Positions 24,581 to 35,220 of a stretch of 64,000 nucleotides of DNA are shown here, in pieces. This DNA comes from Siphonodentalium dalli (taxonomy: Eukaryota; Mollusca; Scaphopoda; Gadilida; Siphonodentaliidae): contig CP136065.1 of the NCBI GenBank assembly GCA_032622095.1, positions 63,161,094-63,225,093 of the forward strand, written 5' to 3'. The number at the start of each line of letters is the position of its first letter. The first letter of the stretch is position 1. The notes beneath the pieces were generated by a model. That model was not told the origin of the DNA, did not search any database, and saw nothing but the letters and a program-made list of their open reading frames with translations. A program made the translations under genes and the position numbers.

Positions 24581-24922
24581 CACGTAGTAAACGAGACCTT
24601 CTTTCCGAACAATAAAGGGAGATAATTCTCAGAATTAGATGACATGTCTTTAGAATAGAAAAACAAAACTGTCATTGAATCTTCACGAAAATCACAAATA
24701 TGTCTGATCTGTTCAGATAACAATTTAGTCTAGTGCACACACAGTTCATTAGGTCAATAGGCTGATTTAGGTATGTCTTTTTGAAAACCAGAAAGTGTCA
24801 TTTTGGGAGATGTTTGTTAAATTGCAGAACAGTATATTCTCCAAGAAATAAAATAGTGCTCGAACTTGGTACAGGTGCAAGGTTTTCTAGCTATTTCACA
24901 CCACCTTAAAGATGCCGCCCGA

Positions 24923-25139
24923 TTAACACTTCCATGGCTGAAATTGTGCACACAAAAAACCCTGTGCATCGCATATATAAGAGAATACATTGGAATAACA
25001 ATATATACCTTGACCTTGTAAGACAGTGCATTCTGTTATATACGCGAAGCGCCCTAAGGCAGACTTGCATAAATAAGATAATGCACTGGAACTTGATTTT
25101 GATGCTGCACCACCGCAGCTCCCGTCATGAAAGGGTTAA
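24923..25139. mobile_element. piggyBac-like MITE with internal hairpin, copy 2
   Basis: The left end TTAACACTTCCATG (24923-24936) pairs imperfectly with the right end CATGAAAGGGTTAA (25126-25139). The element contains GCATATATAAGAGAATACATTGG (about 24970-24992) and a hairpin at about 25025-25090. The two flanks resemble each other (GATGCCGCCCGATT before, AATGCCGTCCGATT after), so it may be inserted in another repeat with a duplicated segment. Confidence 0.7.
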
Positions 25140-25410
25140 AAATGCCGTCCGATTTGACACCAAATTGGACCAAATTCCCCCACGCGAATTTTCAGCTTAA
25201 CATTCTATAGAGTAAAATGAAAAATACCTCATATCAACAACATTGTGGCAGACATCTCTAAAATCCACACATTCACCCATGTCTTCCGATCTAAAAATAT
25301 ATACTCCCAAATGGATATTCTCCTACCTGTCGCCAGTGTGGCACCCATAGGTCTTCCGATCTAAAATATATACTCCCAAATAGATCTCCTCCTACTTGTT
25401 CCGTGGGTTT

Positions 25411-25810
25411 TTAACCCTTTACCCAACAAACCGGCCAAAACCGGCCAAATAAAGCTTCAACAGCCTAAAATATCTTCGGTCTGTCTCAATAGAACCATAC
25501 AAATATGGATATCATTGGAACCGGCTCCTTGACCACATTGTGATGGTTACAGTTATGCCCTGTGCCAATGCATTCTCTTATATATGCGAGTCGACCATAG
25601 GTCGCCTCGCATATATAAGAGAATGCATTGGCCTAAAAAAAATCTTTTTTTAACACTTTTTATCATTTTTTCTTACATTCTTTAACAATTTTATAATTTT
25701 TAATGTGTTAAGCCAATGCATTCTCTTATATATGCGAGGCGACCTATGGTCGACTCGCATATATAAGAGAATGCATTGGCACAGGGCCCTTCTGTTGGGT
25801 AAAGGGTTAA
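25411..25810. mobile_element. piggyBac-like MITE with two opposed palindromes
   Basis: A perfect 18-bp terminal inverted repeat, TTAACCCTTTACCCAACA (25411-25428), is mirrored at 25793-25810; the ends are TTAA. Inside, 25557-25632 and 25712-25787 are exact reverse complements of one another (76 bp each), and each is itself a near-perfect hairpin: 27-bp arms 25564-25590/25606-25632 and 25712-25738/25754-25780 around a loop that also folds (CGACC-ATA-GGTCG). The arms share the CATATATAAGAGAATGCATT motif with the other copies. The 79 bp between the palindromes are AT-rich. No transposase. Confidence 0.8.
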
Positions 25811-26054
25811 GACAATTAGGACTGCTGTATTATGTATATCTAAATGTAAATAACACACGAGGCCTAAAATGCCACCCTAGATCAATTTTCATAGCCGGAG
25901 TTGATGCAAAATGTATGATGGGGTAGGCAGGAAGACAGAGTTATGTCGACTCCAGGCAAAATTGCTCCCATTTCGGAGTAAGTGTGATGTAATTTGTATC
26001 TATGTCAAAGCTTTGTATTTAATATATAATGTATGCTATATATTACTAATAAAT

Positions 26055-26069
26055 CATCTCTCTCCCTCA

Positions 26070-26150
<81 letters not shown>

Positions 26151-26156
26151 CCTCTC
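26055..26156. repeat. (CT)n microsatellite
   Basis: Nearly pure CT dinucleotide repeat of about 100 bp with a few CCT interruptions. The Ser/Leu and Arg/Glu frames it creates are spurious. Confidence 0.95.
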
Positions 26157-26600
26157 TGTAATACACCGAAAACGATATCAATAGCTCGTAATTACCTAAC
26201 GATATTGGTGACAGAAGAATGACGTTGTTTGTGTGGCGATCATTGAACGTATTGCTAGGGTGACAAACTTTCAAAACGTGTTCAAAGTTAAAACTACCTC
26301 TTTTTGAAGTCGCTATCAAAAGCTCAAGTTAGTGGGCTAATTCGTCCGACATAATTATGTTCTGGGGTAGAAAACTTACAGATAGTGGGTATTATTGGGT
26401 CAAATCAGGGCATCTTTAATTTTTAGCCAGTTCGTATTGGGTAGAGCTGCCAGGTAATTATTTGTGGAACGTTGAGAACATGATCCTGCTGTGAGTTCCA
26501 TATAATCCAGACGTTGTGTCTACATACGATATATAACACACGAACAACGAATAAACAATAACATAAGCATTAGTAAAATAGTAAATATCTAACACTACAG

Positions 26601-26718
26601 GAGTTTGCTTTCATAGGGTATAAAATATGCACACGGTGGTCGGGCAACACGGGATAATCTTTGCAGTTGTATTAGTGATTGCTGGTACGGCAAACAATTT
26701 ATTTGCAGAAGATCAAAG
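26601..26718 (+). CDS. candidate first coding exon with signal peptide (hypothetical)
   Basis: An ATG at 26627 opens a peptide MHTVVGQHGIIFAVVLVIAG followed by TANNLFAEDQR, which looks like a secretory signal: a hydrophobic core IIFAVVLVIAG and a plausible cleavage around FA|ED. The frame meets a good donor site, AAG|GTATAAGT, with GT at 26719-26720, leaving phase 2. An acceptor-like ACACTACAG ends at 26600, so this could be exon 2 with a short 5' UTR portion; coding would begin at 26627. No downstream exon is recognisable and the family is unknown. A chance hydrophobic frame is a real alternative. Confidence 0.3.
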
Positions 26719-26886
26719 GTATAAGTATAAAACTTTGACCTATTGCATATCCCACAGAGAAATTACAATGAAGTCAAAATGTCAAAACGTAAAGATCACC
26801 TCCAAGCACAAACAAATGCTTTCCGTCGACTCCGCAGGCATGATACACCAATATATCCTCGTGCAAATAGGTTCATATTGGACCTA

Positions 26887-28800
26887 GATATTCACATATG
26901 TTCATATTGGACTTGATTGTGAAATAAGCCAATAGCAAACTTTATTTGGCGCGAGCCACAGTGAAAACAAATTATAAAGCGCGTGAATCTGACAAGTTCA
27001 TTTAGGTTGATATGGTGCGTAATTCAGTTTCAAATAATGCCGATATGGGCTTATTTGTGTGTTTTTTTATAAATAAGTTCAATATGATCTTATTTCCAGA
27101 ATAGGCTGTCAATGGCGGTGAACTATATCGAATAATGTGTGACTAACACTAGCAAACAGAGACGGCCACTAAATCAACACCCATTATCAAAGTTAAACAC
27201 CAGACCCATGTTATATAACAAATGTCACAAATCTTGACAGGAAAGAGTACTGTGGAGGATCTGTTCCTCGAAAACCAATTCCGTTACAAGTTATTCCGCT
27301 TGTCAACCGAGTAGTTTTCAAATTACCAGCCGAAAAACATAAATACACAGATATAAGGTAAGTTTAATAACATATTGTGTTAATGTTAACCTCTAGCGTC
27401 AACAGGGACATATTTCCCGATCAATTTTTGCCAAAATAAGCCAGCAAAATGTTGAAAACGGTGATTTAAGTTTTCGCTCCGATTCCCGCACTGTATGTTC
27501 GGTTGTCGCCCTAATAAGTTCAATTGTCGCCCAAGCGATGCTATTGGGATTTCGACTACATACGTTCAGTTATCCAGCGATAAACGTCTCCATGAACTTG
27601 CCCTTAGCTTTTGTCATCAACATGATGACAGTATTAAAGGGGCAGTACATTTTCTGTTATCAAAATTATCGATGTCCTCATTTTCCTGATATAAACAGTA
27701 ATCTCGTTGAAACCTTACTACATGTACGTCCGTGTAATTACCAGTTTCGCACCGGAAGTAGCATATTTTACTTTGAAATTGTGATGAGCTACAGCTAGGC
27801 CAGTACGGTTTATCGAATAGCAGGGCAAATTATCAACGATGACACAATATACGTGTATTTATTATGATCCAGGCAGGAAACGTAAGCCCACAAATCTGTC
27901 CACAAACTTAAGATACTAATTCGTAGTACTTGGCAAATCACTATCGGACCAATTACCGTCATAAAGAACGGCCGCGGAGCCTAAAAAAATGAAGCAATTA
28001 ACTGAATTACGGTAATCATTTATCCATGACAAGAATCGGAATGCTCAAAATGTGCATGTCGTGAATCGGAACACTCCGAAAACAGAATCGGTAGGTATGG
28101 TAGTGCTACTTTGAAGGCATTATGTCAGACTAACATCGCGTATTTTGCTCAACTAACGATTAAAGTATAACGATGGGATGCTTGTGGATAAACAAAAGCA
28201 ATTTGTTCTAAAAAACGTTATCTCTTTCGCATCAAAATTCAGATTTATACACAATACTTTTCGTCTTTGTTTGTGGATTTGAGTGAGCAAAATTCCTTTG
28301 TAATTTGGTTCATCGTGCTATATATGGGACTAAAGAATAAGTATGCGAAGAGTAAAATACCTTGGAAACAAGTCTTATCTTTTGAATATGTTATCACATA
28401 AGTTGTTCCCTCAAAATACACCGATTAGTAAACATGGTCGTGGAAAATCGAGCAAATCTTTCTTCAACCGCTCGGAATGGGAATTTTGCTCGGGCGGAAT
28501 TAGTTTTCGAGGAACAGTTCCCCCACAGTGGGACTGAAGTCGATGACTTGTATGGTGTAAACATATTTATTTCTCTAAATCATGCACATTAATTAACAGA
28601 GTTGTATAATATACATAAAGACAATTATTTTAGAGAATGGGATTTGGCAGAAAGTGTGATGCTTATATTAGCCATTTCCCCATCTTTGTCATACACATGT
28701 GGTGGTGTCTTTATTGCTTTATCATAATGTTCTTTTCCCAGTTAGATCTTGTTTTTGTTTAAATTTTACTATCTTATTATTATCATTGTCAGCCGTCTGG
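26887..28800. other. non-coding stretch without recognisable gene
   Basis: Some overlapping frames at 27495-27798 have no recognisable domain. If the exon at 26601-26718 is real, this would be its intron. Nothing else can be supported. Confidence 0.35.
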
Positions 28801-28806
28801 GGCATA

Positions 28807-28852
28807 GACTGTCCAACAGTAACCCGTAATAATGGGTCACTGTTGGGCAGTC
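28807..28852. repeat. imperfect 21-bp hairpin
   Basis: The left arm GACTGTCCAACAGTAACCCG (28807-28826) pairs with 28832-28852 with about 18 of 21 positions complementary and a loop of a few bases. It could be a MITE core, a Helitron terminal hairpin or a structured RNA segment; no flanking evidence decides. Confidence 0.5.
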
Positions 28853-29159
28853 CACGCATCAGTTGAACTGAATTGTTACTACCTGTTTGTTTGTTTGTGA
28901 CCTGACCATTGACCCCACTCGGTCAGTTTACAATAAGCATAGCATAATTAACGTTTCACGATCGATACGACAAGAGTGATGCATTGTATGTATATACTTA
29001 TTACGAGCAACTCTAGGTTATCATGCCCGATGACAGAATAGGAAATAAGAGATATTTTCTAGTTTTCTGAGTTGTGCTATATATTTAGTCACTTATATGT
29101 GATAATGGGCCTTTGTACACTCGCCTTGTTTCGTGTATGAGCAGGAATTACCATTTATT

Positions 29160-29232
29160 TATTTGTATTTATTTAAACTTATTTAAACTTATTTAAACTT
29201 ATTTAAACTTATTTATACGTATTTATACGGAG
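29160..29232. repeat. 11-bp tandem repeat, 3' tail of the adjacent LINE
   Basis: The unit TTATTTAAACT repeats about four times with flanking TTTATTTA variants. It lies immediately 3' of the minus-strand LINE ORF2 at 29250, so it is probably the tail of that element. Confidence 0.7.
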
Positions 29233-29249
29233 AGCGACTTGGGTAAAGT

Positions 29250-30820
29250 TCAATTTGAGAATCGTTTAGACAACAATATAAATTTTTGAACCCTCAGAAA
29301 TATATCTATATTCTCTTCCAGTGATACTTCGCTGTTTCCATGTAGCAGGGTTGCTATGCCTGGTCGGGTTATTAACCCTGCGAAGCACCTATTTCTTTCA
29401 GCAGAGAACCTGCGACAATAAAAAAGAAAATGTTCTGCTGTTTCTTCGGTACCACATATACATAACGGATTATCTCTCACGTGATTGCTGTGAAGATCAT
29501 GATTTAAATTACTGCATTCCAGTCTTAGTCGACAATGGTATATATGGCTTGCTCTCGTATATGCAAATTCCAGATATCGAGGACGTTCTTTTATACCGCT
29601 ATTCAGAAAAACTTTAAAGTCTGAGAGTGTTTCACAGTTCCTCGCTTCTGGTTTTAACTTGTTCCAGAGATTGATAGATCGTGGAAGAAAGGATTTCTGA
29701 TAAGTAACTGAGTTGCAGAAAGGTACTCTAAGGTCATCTGATCTCGTGTCATATCCACTTGTGCGCGATACTTTATTCGGAACAGCATTGTATAAGTAAG
29801 GGGGAGTTAGTTTTTTCGTCATTTTAAAATATAGTACAAGTTTAGAATGTTCTCTCCGTTTTGATAATGTGTCCCAACCAATTTCTTGGAGAACTATGTC
29901 TTTATTACAACTTCTAGTCCCACCGGTTACTAGTCTAGCTGCTTCGTATTGAATATCTTCTAAAGAATTGGCTTCTTCGCCTGTACAGTTATCCCATACT
30001 GAGGAAGCATATTCCAAGACAGGTCGAATATAGGACAAATAGATTCTTTCTAAAGTTCTTCTGTCAAGGATAAATTTATATTTCCTCAGTATGTACATTC
30101 TTTTGGTCGCTCGATTTTCAATATCTTCTATATGGTCTTTCCATTTCCCCTGCCGGTTGAATGTCAGACCCAAATGTTTATGTGTTTCCACCTCATCAAT
30201 GCTCTCGTTGGCCATATTTAATACTGGTTGGTGTATGGGTATTTGTTTCCACGATACAAGCAAGGATTCTGTTTTCAATGGGTTAAATTTAACTGCCCAG
30301 GTTTTCGACCAGTTGAATATTTTGTGTAGGTCTGAATTTATCACCTCTGCAGCAATTATGGGATCTTCTATAGCAATATAAAGTGATGTATCATCAGCAA
30401 ATAAACGTATGTTGCATGTAATTCCATAGACTATGTCGTTTACGTACACGAGAAAGAGAAGAGGGCAGAGTATGGATCCTTGAGGCACTCCTGCTTTAAC
30501 TTCTTTCCATGGAGAATTAAAATTAGAAATTGTAACTCTTTGTTGTCTATTTTCGAGATAATTTTCCAAGAGTTTTAAAATTTTCCCTGTTATACCCATT
30601 CTTTTAAGCTTGAAAATGAGACCCCTGTGCCAAACTTTGTCAAACGCCTTGCTTATATCGCAGAACACACCCCTTATTTCCTTCCCGTCATCAAGAGCTG
30701 AGATAATATAGTGATAAATATCAATTAATTGGAATACGGTGCTATCATTCGGTGTAAATCCTGATTCTAAGTCGCTTAAAAGCTTATTAGTTCGGAGGTG
30801 TTTTGATATATGACTTGTAT
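29250..30820 (-). pseudogene. LINE ORF2 reverse transcriptase, 5'-truncated (jockey/CR1-like)
   Basis: An uninterrupted frame of 472 residues from 30668 to 29250 continues upstream in the same frame to about 30815 (HISKHLRTNKLLSDLESGF, then STVFQLIDIY). It has the RT palm motifs DISKAFDKVWH (residues 4-14 of the 472), GVPQGS (60-65) and the catalytic LFADD (89-93), then a thumb (YIRPVLEYASSVWD, YEAARLVTGGTRS), LWNKLKPEA, RLRLECSNLNHDL and a C-terminal CICG...H...C cluster near 410-430. The endonuclease domain and ORF1 are missing, so it is a 5'-truncated copy. One oddity: the usual SILGPLLF reads SILCPLLF. A degenerate relative occurs at 60480-61090. No stop is seen within the retained part, so the insertion is fairly young. 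Confidence 0.9.
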
Positions 30821-30829
30821 GACTGTAAT

Positions 30830-31774
30830 AGCTTAACCGGGTACAAAAAAACCATTCAGGCAGATCTCAAACAATTCTCTGAAATGCTTTTGTTCTTCCG
30901 ATTTTTGGATAATCTCGTAATTTCGATCTTCCATTGGCCATTCTGGTTTACATCGTACCCAATTGCGGTTCGTCTCACACTTATGCAACCTCTGTTACCA
31001 CACCGACCAATCGTTTCTGCGCTGCGGCGGGTGTGTGTCCGCTGTGTTGGAGTGTACGGGTGCTGTGGCGGTCAAATCGCGATTTTTTCGAGCGACCGAG
31101 ACGAACAAAGTCAGTAATATCTACATGCAGTACATGGGTAGGTAATTATCATATTTATTACAATTCAACGGTTCACAGACCTGTAGGGTGATATTAGTGC
31201 CAACAGATGCACGCTTCTTCGCCCCTCCCTTAGTTTCTATGTCTGAGAATAACGCTACACAAAATGCCTGGGTATGGTTTCTGAACATTGTCTCCCACTG
31301 AAAACAGTCTGATTTTAACACAATGATAACACGTTAAAACCCTACTGATGAGCTTCATATGAGCTACAATAATTAGCCAACTGTCATAAGAGCCAATAAT
31401 ATTCGAGAAAACAGCGATATAAGGGGACCACCAGTCACACAAAAATGTGTAAAAGTGCAAACGCCGCTGTAAGGTAGATGACGACAATGCTGTTGAAAAC
31501 CCAGTTATACAATTAGATGATACCATATGGAATTCTTGTGTTGCTTCAGTGTGCTGGTGCAATTTTCCGCTAGCTTGTTTACATTGTGGGGGCTAAGTGA
31601 GAGAGGCGTGGATTTTCTAAGCGATTCTACATGTGTATGCTTAACATTGCCATTCCAATCACAACCTACATATCCCCATATTATATATTGTCCTTACATT
31701 CCTGTCCGTGTCGGGCGATGAAATTAGGTTGAAAAATACGTTTGTGAAGACTAAATATGCATCAGTCAGACTTG
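30830..31774. other. non-coding stretch without recognisable gene
   Basis: Frames up to about 110 residues on both strands have no recognisable domain or splice context. Confidence 0.4.
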
Positions 31775-31915
31775 TTCAACCCTTCCATGACTGAACCTTC
31801 CTGAAATGTTGTGAACATCATGTGCCAATGGATTCTATTCAATATTAGAGTCTCCATATATAGGGAGCCTCGCATATATTAGAGAATGCACTGGCTTACA
31901 ATGTCAATGTAACTA
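31775..31915. mobile_element. degenerate piggyBac-like MITE with hairpin, copy 4
   Basis: It opens TTCAACCCTTCCATGAC, close to the family end TTAACCCTTTCATGAC, and shares CTTCCTGAAA with copy 1. It holds an imperfect hairpin: GCCAATGGATTCTATTCA (about 31821-31838) against TAGAGAATGCACTGGC (about 31879-31895). No right terminus was identified. Confidence 0.5.
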
Positions 31916-32444
31916 TTGTTAGACCAGTTCTATGTCAATTACATAGAACAGGAATTTTGATTATATATTCGGTCCCCACTGTCGGCACAGTTGGGGGGAT
32001 CTGTGGCCATATAATGGCCAACATTTACAAAGATGCCGTAACATCTAGAGGTACGCTTGCTATATATCAATGTATCTCTTTAGACTTTTGTCATCCCAAA
32101 TACATCTCATCGGTAAACAACTGAAAATTGTAGCTCTCATACTTAAATATCAATCTGATTATGTTGATATGCTTAACAATGCCTTGTTTTAGTTCTGCTA
32201 ATCATATTTGGTCTTCACTTTTTTAGTGTGAAATGTACGGTTAATTCAATTTCGATCTAAGCCCATATGTTTTCCGTAGCCACTAAATGACCCACAACTC
32301 TTGATGCATTTCTCGTTTATATTACCTCCTGGAATGTTTCTTTAGTCTAAAGAAATAAAGGTCAAGTGTCAGACGATTTAGGTGATCTGCAACTGATAGC
32401 TCAAACAACTGAATCTGTATTTAATAGAGAGATTCCGCCCCTAA

Positions 32445-32745
32445 TAATTGTAATTAGGGAGTGTTGGGTTGCAATTAAGGAGTGTATGTTTGTAATTAAG
32501 GAGTGTATGGGTTGTAATTAAGGAGTGTATGGTTTGTAATTGAGGACTCTAGGGGTTGTAATTAAGGAGTGCAGGGTTGTAATTAAGGAGTGTAGGGGTT
32601 GTAATTGAGGAGTGCAGGATTGTAATTAAGGAGTGTAGGTTTGTAATTAAGGAGTGTATGGGTTGTAATTAAGGAGTATAGGGGTTGTAATTAAGGAGTG
32701 TGGTCATTGTAATTAAGGAGTGTATGGGGTTGTAATCAAGTGATC
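32445..32745. repeat. 21-22-bp minisatellite, about 14 units
   Basis: The core TTGTAATTAAGGAGTGTA plus a variable TGGG/GGGG spacer repeats head to tail about 14 times. The unit is not a multiple of three and contains in-frame stops; it is non-coding. Confidence 0.9.
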
Positions 32746-33781
32746 TAACGCAGTCGTTTATTATAATATAATAATAATTTATTATTTATGTTGCCCATGT
32801 CTGTATGCAGTGTTTATATAACAAAGAATTACACATTTTAACAACGCGTAATCTGATTTGCAGTATTTGTATACTATAGAATTCCAACTCAAAAATAGTC
32901 ATGATCTGTACTTAATATCTGATGAATGTATACTAGAAATTATTGTATTCTGACACTGAAATACTAGATAGTATTTGGCCGTTGTCCGGGACAATCACAC
33001 CCAAGCTAATATCCGATGACATCCCATTGCAGTATCACTCCACAGCTTTGGCAAACGCAACCGCAAGTCTGGTTGGTACCCTAACTTTATCGTGGATATT
33101 TATTTTGTCAGCGATGAGAATTTTAAGATAACTCGAATCAGTCGAACATGTTTTCGTATTCAACAAAAAAACATTCAGTGGCTATTCCCCTTTGCACAAG
33201 TATGCTGAACTAGCGGACATCGTTGTTCGAACGAGAAACACAGGCGTGCATCTGAATAAGAATAGGTTTAATTTTTCAACCATTGCTCAGATGTGTTTGA
33301 GACTCGCCGGGTCGGTGATATGATTTATGAGATTGATTGTAATCGATCACGAGTTACGGTTGTGGACATGGTGTTTTTTATCGGATTATGTCGTCCAGAC
33401 TGGAGTGCATTATGATTGTTGTCACGCTTGTTTTGTCCCTTGCTTCACTGCCAGTTTTTTCTTCGCGTGTACAACATCATGGACAGTTTACAAATTATGG
33501 AATTGTGATCTTGATGACATTTCGCGCAGAGAGTTATCTCCTTATTCAGGGATAGATCGAATCCGTTCTAGGAATACGAAGAAGCATGTTTGATGAGATC
33601 CAGACTCTCCAAAGACCCGTCTAAGCACACTTAGTAGCAAGATATATAAAATGGCCAACAAGGAGATCCGAAGACGTAACGTCCACCCTTCGGTTGCGTT
33701 TGATTTTGCAATTGCAACATGCAGTTTCCAGAGAGTGGACCGTGTCCTGTAACGTAGATCTCAGCCAATGTGAGCAAAATA
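32746..33781. other. non-coding stretch without recognisable gene
   Basis: No supported exon. The frame at 33327-33593 has no domain or splice evidence. Confidence 0.4.
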
Positions 33782-35220
33782 GCCAATGCATTATGTCAAC
33801 CGAAGATATAATTCATCATGCAATATAACAGAAGAGGCATTTCATCATGCGATATGCAAACAGAAGATGCCAATCATCATGCATTATAACAACAGAAGAT
33901 GCATTTCGTCATGCAATATGCCAACATACGAGGCATTTCGGCATGCACTATGCCAACATAAGAGGCATTTCATCAAACATTATACCAACAGAAGAGGCAT
34001 TTCATCTTGTATTATGCCAACAGAAGGGGCAATGCAACATGTAATATGCCAACAGAAGAGGCATTTCGTCATGTAATATGCCAACATAAGAGGCATTTCA
34101 TCATGCAGTATACCAACAGAAGAGGCATTTTATCATGCACTATGCCAACAGAAGATGCATTTCATCATGCAATATAACAGAAGATGTATTTCATCATGTA
34201 GTATACCAACAGAAGAGGCATTTTACCATGCAATATGCCAACAGAAGATGCATTTCACCATGAAATATGCCAACAGAAGAGGCATTTTAGCATGCAATAT
34301 GCCAACAGAAGATGCATTTCATCATGCAATATAGCAGAAGATGCATTTCATCATGCAATATGCCAACATACGAGGCATTTCGGCATGCACTATGCCAACA
34401 GAAGAGGCATTTCATAACACATTATACCAACAGAAGAGGCATTTTTTCATGCAATATGCCAACAAAATTGCATTTCATCATGTAGTATACCAACAGAAGA
34501 GGCATTTCACCATGCAATATGCCAACAGAAGATGCATTTCACCATGAAATATGCCAACAGAAGATGCATTTCACCATGCAATATGCCAACAGAAGATGCA
34601 TTCACCATGCAATATGCCAACAGAAGATGCATTTCGGCATGCCAACATAAGAGGCATTTCATCATGCAGTATACCAACAGAAGAGGCATTTTATCATGCA
34701 ATATGCCAACACATGATGCATTTCATCATGTAGTATACCAAAAGAAGCGGCATTTTACCATGCAGTATGCCAACAGAAGATGCATTTCACGATGCAATAT
34801 GCCAACATAAGATGCATTTCACCATGCAATATGTCAACAGAAGATGCATTTCATGCCAACAGCAGATGCATTTCATCATCTCGTATACCAACAGAAGAGG
34901 CATTTTATCATGCAGTATGCCAACAAAAGATGCATTTCACCATGCAATATGCCAACAGAAGATGCATTCACCATGCAAACAATATGCCAACAGAAGATGC
35001 ATTTCATCATGCAATATGCCATTAGTAGAGGCATTTCGTAATGCAATATGACAACATAAGAGGCACTTCAGCATGCAGTATTCCAACAGCAGAGGCATTT
35101 CGCCATGCAATATCATAACATAAGAGGTATTTCATCACGTACCAACAGAAGAGGCATTTCATCATGTTATATGCCAACAGAGGCATTTAATCATGCAATG
35201 TGCAAGTAGAAAAGATATGT
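33782..35220. repeat. 32-bp minisatellite, about 44 units
   Basis: The unit (GCCAACAGAAGATGCATTTC followed by ATCATGCAATAT) repeats for about 1.4 kb, with variants GATGCATT/GAGGCATT, CATCATG/CACCATG/GGCATG and several deletions. Because 32 mod 3 is 2, all three frames are used in turn and produce look-alike peptides; these are artefacts. Copies are more diverged than in the 42-bp array. Confidence 0.95.

Noticed and set aside
26005-26319. Arg/Glu- and Ser/Leu-repeat proteins
   Set aside because: They are translations of the (CT)n microsatellite on either strand.
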